From: an uncultured Oscillospiraceae bacterium
GTDB taxonomy: Bacteria; Bacillota; Clostridia; Oscillospirales; Ruminococcaceae
NCBI GenBank assembly: GCA_900553955.1
Contig: USFO01000002.1
Span: 1-58,801 of the forward strand
Length of the DNA stretch: 58,801 bases
Direction: 5' to 3'
Shown here: one piece after another, positions 53,182 to 58,801 of the stretch
Numbering within the stretch: the first letter of the stretch is position 1
How the letters are laid out: the number at the start of each line of letters is the position of its first letter
The notes under the pieces: generated by a model
The model's database searches: none
Seen by the model: only the letters and a program-made list of their open reading frames with translations
What the model was told of the DNA's origin: nothing
Program-made: the position numbers and the translations under genes

Positions 53182-55100
53182 AACGCTTACTTGGAAGCAC
53201 TGCGGCGAAGATTGCGGTTTTTCTTTGCCTTTGTGTGCTTATCCCGCTTACCGCGGCGGGGGCTTTCGGCACAATATACTGCTATGAATCCGGAATTTAC
53301 GCCGAAAAGGCGGAATTTCAGAAAAGCAGGATCTGCCAGGACTTTGTGCGTTCGCGCCTTTCGGACTTAAAACAGTTCGTTTACTGGAACGATGTTTCCG
53401 CAATTCCGCAGACGGAATTTTATTATGACGACACAAGCTTCGCCTACAAAATCAAGGACGAAAAAGGCAATGTGGTCATAGACACCACCAAGGACCGCTC
53501 AGTGCTTTCATACGAAGGGTATGTGATTTACGAAGTGGATTCCTACGGCGAGCACACCAAGGAATACACAGCCGACGGCTATGTAAACCTGCCCGTTGCA
53601 CCGACGGATTCGCTGTATCTGTATAAGGTTGTTTACGACATGCAGTCAAAGCTGCTTGAAATGACGGTGGCTGTGGGCATAGCGTCGATAATTCTGCTTG
53701 TGTGGCTGCTCTGCTCCGCCGGGTACGGAAAGGACGGCACGGTTGCCCTGCGCGGGCTTAACCGCTGCTGGCTGGACGTTTTTGCGGTAATCTGCGGGAC
53801 GGTTTTCTTCGGCGGAGCCGAAATTGCCGTTGACCAAATAAATTATGCAAGCAACACCGCTGCAAAGGTCGCGGTAATCGGCATTGAACTTGTCATTATG
53901 ACCGCGGTACTGCTTTTCTTCCTGATGAGTGCGGCGGCGCACTTCAAAACAAAGGGCTGGTGGAGGCATACTGCGATTTATAATATCGTTATGGCGGTCT
54001 GGCGCTTCATAAAATGGGTGGTCTGTTCCCTGCCAAGAGTGTGGAAGCTGCTTTTGGTTTACGGCATTTTTGTGCTTGTGAATTTAATAGGCATATCGCT
54101 GTTTTGGCTTGACGGAAATGCTTTGGCACTTTTGACCGTGATAATTACCGACATCTGCGGAATAGTTTTCATGATATTTTTCTCCGACCAAATCGGAAAG
54201 CTTCGTATTGCCAGCGAAGCCCTTGCCGCAGGGAATTACGAATACAAAACCGATGCTTCAAGCATGTGGTTCGGGCTTAAAAAGCAGGCGAACAACCTAA
54301 ACAGCGCCGCCACCGGTATGTCAAAGGCGGTTGACGCCCGCATGAAAAGCGAACGCTTCAAAACAGAGCTTATCACCAACGTGAGCCACGACCTTAAAAC
54401 CCCGCTGACCTCCATTGTTTCCTATGTGGATTTGCTCAAAAAGGAGAATATCGAGAGCGAAAAGGCACAGGAATATATCGAGGTTATTGACCGCCAAAGC
54501 AATAAGCTCAAAAAGCTCACGGAGGATTTGGTGGAAGCGTCGAAGGCTTCCTCCGGCGCGGTTACGGTGAACAGGGAAAATCTCAATATCGGGGAGCTTA
54601 TAAACCAGTCCGTGGGCGAATTTTCCGAACGGCTTGACGCCGCCACAATAACTCCGGTGATAAACCTGCCGGAGAAGGAAGTGTATGTTTACACCGACGG
54701 ACGGCTGCTGTGGCGTGTATTCGACAACCTCATTCAGAACATAATCAAATATGCTCAGCCCGGAACGAGAGCCTACTTCGACCTGACCCCGTACAACGGC
54801 AAAGCGGTGCTTTGTATAAAAAATATTTCCCGCGACCCGCTGAACATGAGCTCCGAAGCGCTGATGGAGCGCTTTGTCCGCGGGGACAGCTCCCGCGGAA
54901 GCGACGGCAACGGACTGGGGCTCTCCATTTCCAAGTCTCTGACGGAGCTTTGCGGCGGAACCTTCGAAATCTTCCTTGACGGCGACCTTTACAAGGCGGT
55001 TATTACCTTCCCGCTGTCAAAGGCTCCCGCAGAGCCGGAAAAGCAGCCCGAAGCCGCTGCCGAAAGCTCCGAAGCGCACTTGAGCACGGAGCTTGACTGA
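53178..55100 (+). CDS. multi-segment sensor histidine kinase
   Basis: A 640-residue kinase. An N-terminal helix, an extracytoplasmic region of about 110 residues, then five or so membrane helices to about residue 340, a short linker, HisKA with H404 (NVSHDLKTPLTSIVSYV) and the ATPase domain (GNGLGLSISKSLTELCGG). The C-terminus is A/E/P-rich. The many helices after the sensor domain are unusual compared with simple two-helix kinases. Signal unknown; it pairs with the regulator just upstream. Confidence 0.92.
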   Translation: MKRLLGSTAAKIAVFLCLCVLIPLTAAGAFGTIYCYESGIYAEKAEFQKSRICQDFVRSRLSDLKQFVYWNDVSAIPQTEFYYDDTSFAYKIKDEKGNVVIDTTKDRSVLSYEGYVIYEVDSYGEHTKEYTADGYVNLPVAPTDSLYLYKVVYDMQSKLLEMTVAVGIASIILLVWLLCSAGYGKDGTVALRGLNRCWLDVFAVICGTVFFGGAEIAVDQINYASNTAAKVAVIGIELVIMTAVLLFFLMSAAAHFKTKGWWRHTAIYNIVMAVWRFIKWVVCSLPRVWKLLLVYGIFVLVNLIGISLFWLDGNALALLTVIITDICGIVFMIFFSDQIGKLRIASEALAAGNYEYKTDASSMWFGLKKQANNLNSAATGMSKAVDARMKSERFKTELITNVSHDLKTPLTSIVSYVDLLKKENIESEKAQEYIEVIDRQSNKLKKLTEDLVEASKASSGAVTVNRENLNIGELINQSVGEFSERLDAATITPVINLPEKEVYVYTDGRLLWRVFDNLIQNIIKYAQPGTRAYFDLTPYNGKAVLCIKNISRDPLNMSSEALMERFVRGDSSRGSDGNGLGLSISKSLTELCGGTFEIFLDGDLYKAVITFPLSKAPAEPEKQPEAAAESSEAHLSTELD

Positions 55101-55109
55101 ATAAAGCAT

Positions 55110-55143
55110 TTTGAGCACGGCAGTGAAAAGCTCCGTGCTCAAA
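55110..55143. terminator. inverted GAGCAC pair after the kinase gene
   Basis: TTTGAGCACGG (55110-55120) pairs with CCGTGCTCAAA (55133-55143), loop 12 bases. The orientation is the reverse of the usual pair. Confidence 0.65.
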
Positions 55144-55162
55144 CCGAAGAAAGGAGCGGAAC

Positions 55163-55567
55163 ATGATGAAGAAACTTATCGCCGCGGCGCTTGCCATGCT
55201 CATGGCGGCGCTGCTTTGTTCCTGCGGCAAAACCGCCGGAACAAAAATCAACCTCGGCAGCTCGGAAATCTACTCCGATGCAGAAATAAAGGCAGCAGCC
55301 GCTGCCGTCAAGGCAAAATTTGCGACCTTTGACGGCTGCACGCTGCACAGTCTTACCTACGCCGGCGACGAAGAATCCGCCGACTGCCTTGATTATGTGC
55401 GGGACTCCAATGAAAATTACAGCAAGTGCATTGTTTTTGAATCCTCGTTCCGTTCACCTAAAAACGGCGGCGGCACATGGGAGAAAAACTCCGAGTACAC
55501 ATGGAACTGGTACGTCGCGAAAAGTCCCGTCGGCATATGGGAAGTCGTGGACTACGGTTACGGCTGA
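55163..55567 (+). CDS. small lipoprotein of unknown function
   Basis: A 134-residue protein with a lipoprotein signal: MMKK, a hydrophobic stretch and LCSC with the lipidated cysteine at about residue 21. The mature domain (SSEIYSDAEIKAAAAAVKAKF and WNWYVAKSPVGIWEVVDYGYG) looks like a small alpha/beta fold common in clostridial lipoproteins (DUF4829-like, tentative). AAAGGAG precedes ATG. It follows the kinase and may be part of that signalling unit. Confidence 0.75.
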   Translation: MMKKLIAAALAMLMAALLCSCGKTAGTKINLGSSEIYSDAEIKAAAAAVKAKFATFDGCTLHSLTYAGDEESADCLDYVRDSNENYSKCIVFESSFRSPKNGGGTWEKNSEYTWNWYVAKSPVGIWEVVDYGYG

Positions 55568-55571
55568 CGCT

Positions 55572-55657
55572 TGAGCACGAAAAAAAGAGCTTTGAGCACG
55601 AAAAAATGCGCAAAATTAAAAATGAGCACGGCGGTTTTACCGCCGTGCTCATTTTTT
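55572..55657. terminator. GAGCAC repeats and terminator
   Basis: TTGAGCACGAAAAAA occurs twice (about 55571 and 55592). A perfect hairpin AAAAATGAGCACGGCGG against CCGCCGTGCTCATTTTT (55618-55656) follows. The hairpin is symmetrical with A and T tracts, so it can end both the lipoprotein and the convergent Crp/Fnr gene. Confidence 0.88.
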
Positions 55658-55713
55658 AAGGCATGCTTTCAAACCGAGCACGCCTTTTGCATAAATCCCC
55701 TTGCCGGGGAATA

Positions 55714-56388
55714 TCATTTGTACTGCGAAAGCTTGACCAGTCCGTCGTAATCCAGCACCGTTACCGACCCACGGGAGCAGGATATAAGCCCCCGCTTTTT
55801 GAAGTCGGAGCAGATACGTGCAATCTGTACCCGAGAAGCGTTCACGGCGGAGGCAAGCTTGTCTTGGGTAAGGCGGATTACGCCGTTTTCCTTGATGTTC
55901 TTTTCGTAAAGGCAGAGGAAAGTGGCAAGCCGGGCGGAAGCATCGCATATGCTTTTGGTTTCTGCATCAAAGCACATAAGGCGGAACACTGTTCCGTAGT
56001 AGCGGAGCAGCGCACCGGGAAAGCTGTGGTCGCGGTTGCCCATTTCGACAATGTCATCCCAGTTTACAAGCAGAACCTTCACCGGAGTGATGCTTTCGAC
56101 GGTGACAACGGCGGGTTCCCGCTCGCCGCAGATTCCGTCCATGGCAAACAGAGTGTTGGCTTTGTGGTAGCCGAGAATCCGCACATAGCCGCTGGGGTTC
56201 ATAGTGTAGATCTTGACCATGCCCTCAAGCATAAAGTACATATACGGAATGGGGTCGCCGCTGCGGCTTAAAATCGCACCCTTCGGGAATTCGGCGGTGT
56301 GGTGACAGCACTCCATAAAAAGGCCGTGATACTGTGCAAGATTATTATTTATTATATAGCTTATAGACGGATCAATTATGGTCGCCAT
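55714..56388 (-). CDS. Crp/Fnr-family regulator
   Basis: A 224-residue regulator. Cyclic-nucleotide-type beta barrel (PKGAILSRSGDPIPYMYFMLEGMVKIY, about residues 35-61), dimer helix, and a helix-turn-helix that reads RLTQDKLASAVNASRVQIARIC, about residues 168-190. No N-terminal cysteine cluster like FNR is seen, though CCHH occurs at about residue 28. The start at 56388 has GAGAGG 11 bases upstream; a longer frame to 56448 is possible. It is divergent from the flavin enzyme gene; two matching operators lie between. Confidence 0.88.
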   Translation of the reverse strand: MATIIDPSISYIINNNLAQYHGLFMECCHHTAEFPKGAILSRSGDPIPYMYFMLEGMVKIYTMNPSGYVRILGYHKANTLFAMDGICGEREPAVVTVESITPVKVLLVNWDDIVEMGNRDHSFPGALLRYYGTVFRLMCFDAETKSICDASARLATFLCLYEKNIKENGVIRLTQDKLASAVNASRVQIARICSDFKKRGLISCSRGSVTVLDYDGLVKLSQYK

Positions 56389-56426
56389 GATACACAAATC
56401 CTCTCTGCTATTGTTATTTGTTTCAT

Positions 56427-56523
56427 ATCTTTGTATCGTATGATACAAAGATGTTGTACCATTTGATACAAAAATAATTTTTAATTCACAAAACTTTTTA
56501 TAGTAAATATATCGTACGATATA
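56427..56523. promoter_or_regulatory. Crp/Fnr-type operators in the divergent region
   Basis: Three inverted repeats. Site 1, 56427-56452, has 11-base arms around GTATCGTATGATAC. Site 2, 56454-56471, is TTGTA-N8-TACAA. Site 3, 56508-56523, is TATATCGTACGATATA, a 16-base perfect palindrome. Sites 1 and 3 share TATCGTAYGATA. Site 3 is centred at -41.5 from a start predicted with TAAAAT (56545-56550), the class II activator position. Confidence 0.75.
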
Positions 56524-56627
56524 ATTTTTTTCAACAGCTTTTGATAAAATATTAACGGAAATTGAAGAAAAACTTCAAGTTTCGGTATCATTGCAGAAAG
56601 TCAACAATAAAACAGGAGGTAATATCC

Positions 56628-58538
56628 ATGGAAAAAATGTTCCCCAACCTTTTCAAACCCGGCAAAATAGGAACTCTTGAACTCAAAAACCGCATTGCGA
56701 AGGCTCCGCAGTCTTCCGGCATGAATAACAAAGACGGCACGGTTTCCGAGCGTGCAATCCGTTATTACCGTGACCAGGCAGCAGGCGGCACCGGCATGAT
56801 CATTGTTGAGTATGCCTATGTTGACGAAATCGGTTCCAAATCCGCACATTGCCACCTCGGTATCTCAAACGACGAGCATATTCCGGGACTTGCATGGCTT
56901 GCCGAAAACATCAGAGAAATGGGCGCTGTTCCCGCAATCCAGATTGAACACTGCGGTCGTCAGAAATTCCTCGGCACTCAGCCCATCAAAGCTCCGTCCG
57001 CTATTCCGTGGCCGAACCTCTATGCTCAGCACGGCGACGAAGCAATTCCTCAGGTACTTACCATTCCGGAAATCCACGAGATCGTAAAATGCTTCGGCGA
57101 CGCCGCTCTTCGTGCAAAGAAAGCCGGATTTGAACTTGTTGAGATACACGGAGCACACGGCTACCTTCTCACCAACTTCTTCAGCCCCACCACTAACCAC
57201 AGAACCGATATGTACGGCGGCACTCTTGAAAATCGCGGTCGTATCTATCTTGAAATTCTTGACGATATCCGCAAAAAAGTCGGCCCCGACTTCCCTGTAA
57301 CCATCCGCCTCAGCGGCACCGATTACGAACCGGACGGCTTCCCCATCGAGGATACCATCTGGCTTGCAAAACAGCTCGAAGCTCACGGACTTGACGGCAT
57401 CAACGTTTCCGGCGGCGACCACCACACCATGATCCATCAGGTAAGCCCCATGGCCATTCCTGTTTGCCACAACGTATGGGCTGCGGAAGCAATCAAAAAA
57501 GCAGTTTCCATTCCTGTTATGGCATCCGGCTCCATCACTCTTCCTGAATACGCAGAGGACATCATCGCATCCGGCAAGGGCGACTTTGTAGTTCTCGGCC
57601 GTCCGCTGTGGGCGGACCCCGATTGGAGCAAAAAAGCCGAGGCCGGCCATCCCGAGGACATCCGTCCCTGCATCCGCTGCAACGAAGGCTGCCTTCAGAG
57701 AACATTCTTCGATTACAAAGCAGTTACCTGCGCCGTTAACCCCGTTATCAGCCGCGAAGGCGAGCTTAAAATCAAACCTGCAGAGACCAAGAAGAAAATC
57801 GCCGTTGTGGGCGGCGGCCCTGCCGGTATGGAAGCTGCAAGAGTTGCTAAGCTCCGCGGTCACGACGTAACCCTCTTTGAGGCTAACAAGCTCGGCGGCC
57901 TGCTTATCGAAGCGGAAGCTCCGGAATTCAAATCCGACATCCGTCCTTTCCATAAATATCAGGAAACCCAGCTCCAGAAGCTTAACATCCCGGTAGTTTA
58001 CAAGAAAGCCACCATGGATGACCTCAAGGATTTCGACGCCGTTATCTGCGCCACCGGTTCCGCCCCTGTTAAACCGAACATCCCCGGCGTTGACAAAAAG
58101 ATCGCTCTCAGCTCCCTTGAAGCAATTGATAGCCCCGAAAAAGTCGGCAAGAAGGTTGTCGTTATCGGCGGCGGTCTTGTCGGTACCGAAACAGCTCTTG
58201 ACCTTGCAGAGCATGATCACGATGTCACCATCGTTGAAATGCTTCCGCGCATTATGAACGACGTTGCAGCCACCGACTTCATCGCATACAGCGAAAGAAT
58301 CGCTGCAAGAGACAATATGCACGTTGTTACCGCAACCAAGCTTGACGAAGTTCTTGACGACGGCGTTCTTGTTTCCAACTGCAAGAAGGGTCAGTACAAG
58401 ATCGACGCAGATACCGTTATCCTCGCTCTCGGCTTCAAGAGCCGCCGCAGCCTCTATGATGAGCTCAAAGAAGCAGGCAAGGAAGCTGTTCTCGTCGGCG
58501 ACGCACAGCACCATGCCGGCGTTGACGCCGGTGTATGA
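56628..58538 (+). CDS. NADH:flavin/2-enoate reductase-type enzyme, 3' end broken
   Basis: A 636-residue FMN, FAD and [4Fe-4S] enzyme of the old-yellow-enzyme/2-enoate reductase group (as BaiCD, BaiH and FldZ). N-terminal TIM barrel (residues about 1-340: IEHCGRQ, EIHGAHGYLLTNFFSP), Fe-S cysteines CIRCNEGCLQ with a later C, then FAD and NAD(H) Rossmann parts (VVGGGPAGMEAA, VVIGGGLVGTE). Natural proteins go on after VLVGDA for about 30 residues; here AQHHAGVDAGV replaces the end after 58505. AGGAGG precedes ATG. The reading frame has highly expressed codon use. Likely role: reduction of an alpha,beta-unsaturated acid or steroid enone, activated by the divergent Crp/Fnr protein. Confidence 0.85.
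   Translation: MEKMFPNLFKPGKIGTLELKNRIAKAPQSSGMNNKDGTVSERAIRYYRDQAAGGTGMIIVEYAYVDEIGSKSAHCHLGISNDEHIPGLAWLAENIREMGAVPAIQIEHCGRQKFLGTQPIKAPSAIPWPNLYAQHGDEAIPQVLTIPEIHEIVKCFGDAALRAKKAGFELVEIHGAHGYLLTNFFSPTTNHRTDMYGGTLENRGRIYLEILDDIRKKVGPDFPVTIRLSGTDYEPDGFPIEDTIWLAKQLEAHGLDGINVSGGDHHTMIHQVSPMAIPVCHNVWAAEAIKKAVSIPVMASGSITLPEYAEDIIASGKGDFVVLGRPLWADPDWSKKAEAGHPEDIRPCIRCNEGCLQRTFFDYKAVTCAVNPVISREGELKIKPAETKKKIAVVGGGPAGMEAARVAKLRGHDVTLFEANKLGGLLIEAEAPEFKSDIRPFHKYQETQLQKLNIPVVYKKATMDDLKDFDAVICATGSAPVKPNIPGVDKKIALSSLEAIDSPEKVGKKVVVIGGGLVGTETALDLAEHDHDVTIVEMLPRIMNDVAATDFIAYSERIAARDNMHVVTATKLDEVLDDGVLVSNCKKGQYKIDADTVILALGFKSRRSLYDELKEAGKEAVLVGDAQHHAGVDAGV
58492..58505. other. join between flavin reductase and inverted iorA
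   Basis: TCGTCGGCGACGCA is shared by the two genes: on the plus strand it encodes the enzyme's VGDA, on the minus strand the iorA CVAD. Homology to each gene stops here. This is a 14-base microhomology at the change-over; it may be a misassembly or a true rearrangement. Confidence 0.85.
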
Positions 58539-58801
58539 CAGGGTGAACAGCGGGTCGGCCGCGACGTTCAGGCCGACGTGCTTCATGCAGCAGACCGCGC
58601 GTTTGCCGCCGAGCGAGGCGCCGAATGCGACTTCCGTTGCGACTTTCTCGTTTGGTGCCCATTCACTGTAAATATCGCTGTATTTTGCAAGAAATTCCGT
58701 AATTTCTGTGGACGGCGTGCCGGGATAACTGGACACGACGCCGATGCCGCCCTCGTAGAATCCGCGGGCGAGCGCTTCGTTTCCGATGAGGAGTTGTTTC
58801 A
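58492..58801 (-). CDS. iorA: indolepyruvate ferredoxin oxidoreductase alpha subunit IorA, N-terminal fragment
   Basis: About 103 residues of IorA. The minus strand reads (A)TG AAA CAA from the window end, KQLLIGNEALARGFYEGG, then SSYPGTPSTEITEF, NEKVATEVAFGASLGGKRA, and up to GMVLCVAD, after which IorA should continue with a conserved D/E-PGMHSSQN type segment; here it reads antisense into the flavin enzyme. The start codon's A lies one base beyond the window. IorAB decarboxylates aryl pyruvates with thiamine pyrophosphate and ferredoxin. Codons are more GTC/CTG-rich than in the neighbour, hinting that the piece comes from another place or organism. Confidence 0.85.

Larger units (their letters stand above)
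164..57155. repeat. dispersed GTGCTC/GAGCAC word across the window
   Basis: By eye about 119 copies of the 6-base word in either orientation, where about 29 are expected for random sequence of equal base use. It is in genes in several frames (encoding V-L, L-S-T or E-H) and in intergenic inverted pairs that form terminators. It is rare in the most codon-biased genes. Extended arms share CCGTGCTCA. Its function is unknown. Confidence 0.75.

Noticed and set aside
164..57155. GTGCTC as the AddAB Chi site
   Set aside because: Chi sites normally show strong orientation bias along a replichore; here both orientations mix and form palindromes. Not fully excluded without a whole-genome test.
56865..58736. 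623-codon minus-strand open frame
   Set aside because: It is a fusion of the iorA N-terminus with the antisense of the flavin enzyme, created by the join at about 58500. Only the first about 103 residues are a real protein.
1..58801. CRISPR array
   Set aside because: No set of equal-length direct repeats with regular spacers was found; the repeats seen are palindromic or two-copy.

Overview
The window looks like a chromosome piece from a low-to-mid GC Gram-positive anaerobe of the class Clostridia, probably a gut Oscillospirales/Ruminococcaceae-type organism. The grounds are inference from several signals: strong AGGAGG ribosome sites, AddAB instead of RecBCD, the orders plsX-rnc, dprA-topA-trmFO, infC-rpmI-rplT and ffs-dnaX-ybaB-recR, a tmRNA tag ANKNLAYAA, and families typical of gut Clostridia. 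No phage, plasmid, CRISPR array or insertion sequence was seen.

Layout. 0-18 kb is mostly minus-strand housekeeping: a radical SAM protein, rnc, plsX, trmFO, topA, a frameshifted dprA, an rRNA/tRNA 2'-O-methyltransferase, the infC-rpmI-rplT operon (infC starts with ATA), a membrane phosphatase-like protein and addA/addB. 18-31 kb is a patchwork of membrane proteins and lipoproteins: a CmpB-family protein, a DUF1275 protein, galactokinase, a YwaF-like protein, tandem zinc-ribbon paralogues, trmO, two tRNA-Leu genes, comEC and a class B penicillin-binding protein. 31-35.4 kb holds SRP RNA, dnaX, ybaB, recR, smpB and tmRNA. 35.4-43 kb has small membrane proteins, queT with a likely preQ1 riboswitch, an SDR dehydrogenase with a GRP transporter and an AraC regulator, and a MerR regulator next to a diaminopentanoate-dehydrogenase-like gene. 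43-49 kb is a TetR-headed cluster with two ABC-2 transporters around a hydrolase. 49-55.6 kb has clpB with a ribbon-helix-helix protein, then a two-component system with a lipoprotein. 55.7 kb to the end holds a Crp/Fnr regulator diverging from a flavin/Fe-S enoate-reductase-type enzyme. That gene is broken near 58.5 kb by an abrupt join to the inverted start of an iorA gene.

The most unusual genome-scale signal is a dispersed word GTGCTC/GAGCAC, about 119 copies counted by eye where roughly 29 are expected for random sequence. It lies in both orientations, in several reading frames and, as inverted pairs, forms many of the intergenic terminators. This arrangement resembles DNA-uptake sequences, and comEC (itself very rich in the word), dprA and addAB are in the window, although dprA carries a frameshift and the ComEC nuclease-like domain looks degenerate. 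Other points are a two-copy repeat/RNA element with a conserved 19-base tag beside changing hairpins, matched operator pairs for the MerR and Crp/Fnr regulators, and a terminator whose hairpin contains the next operon's -35 box.
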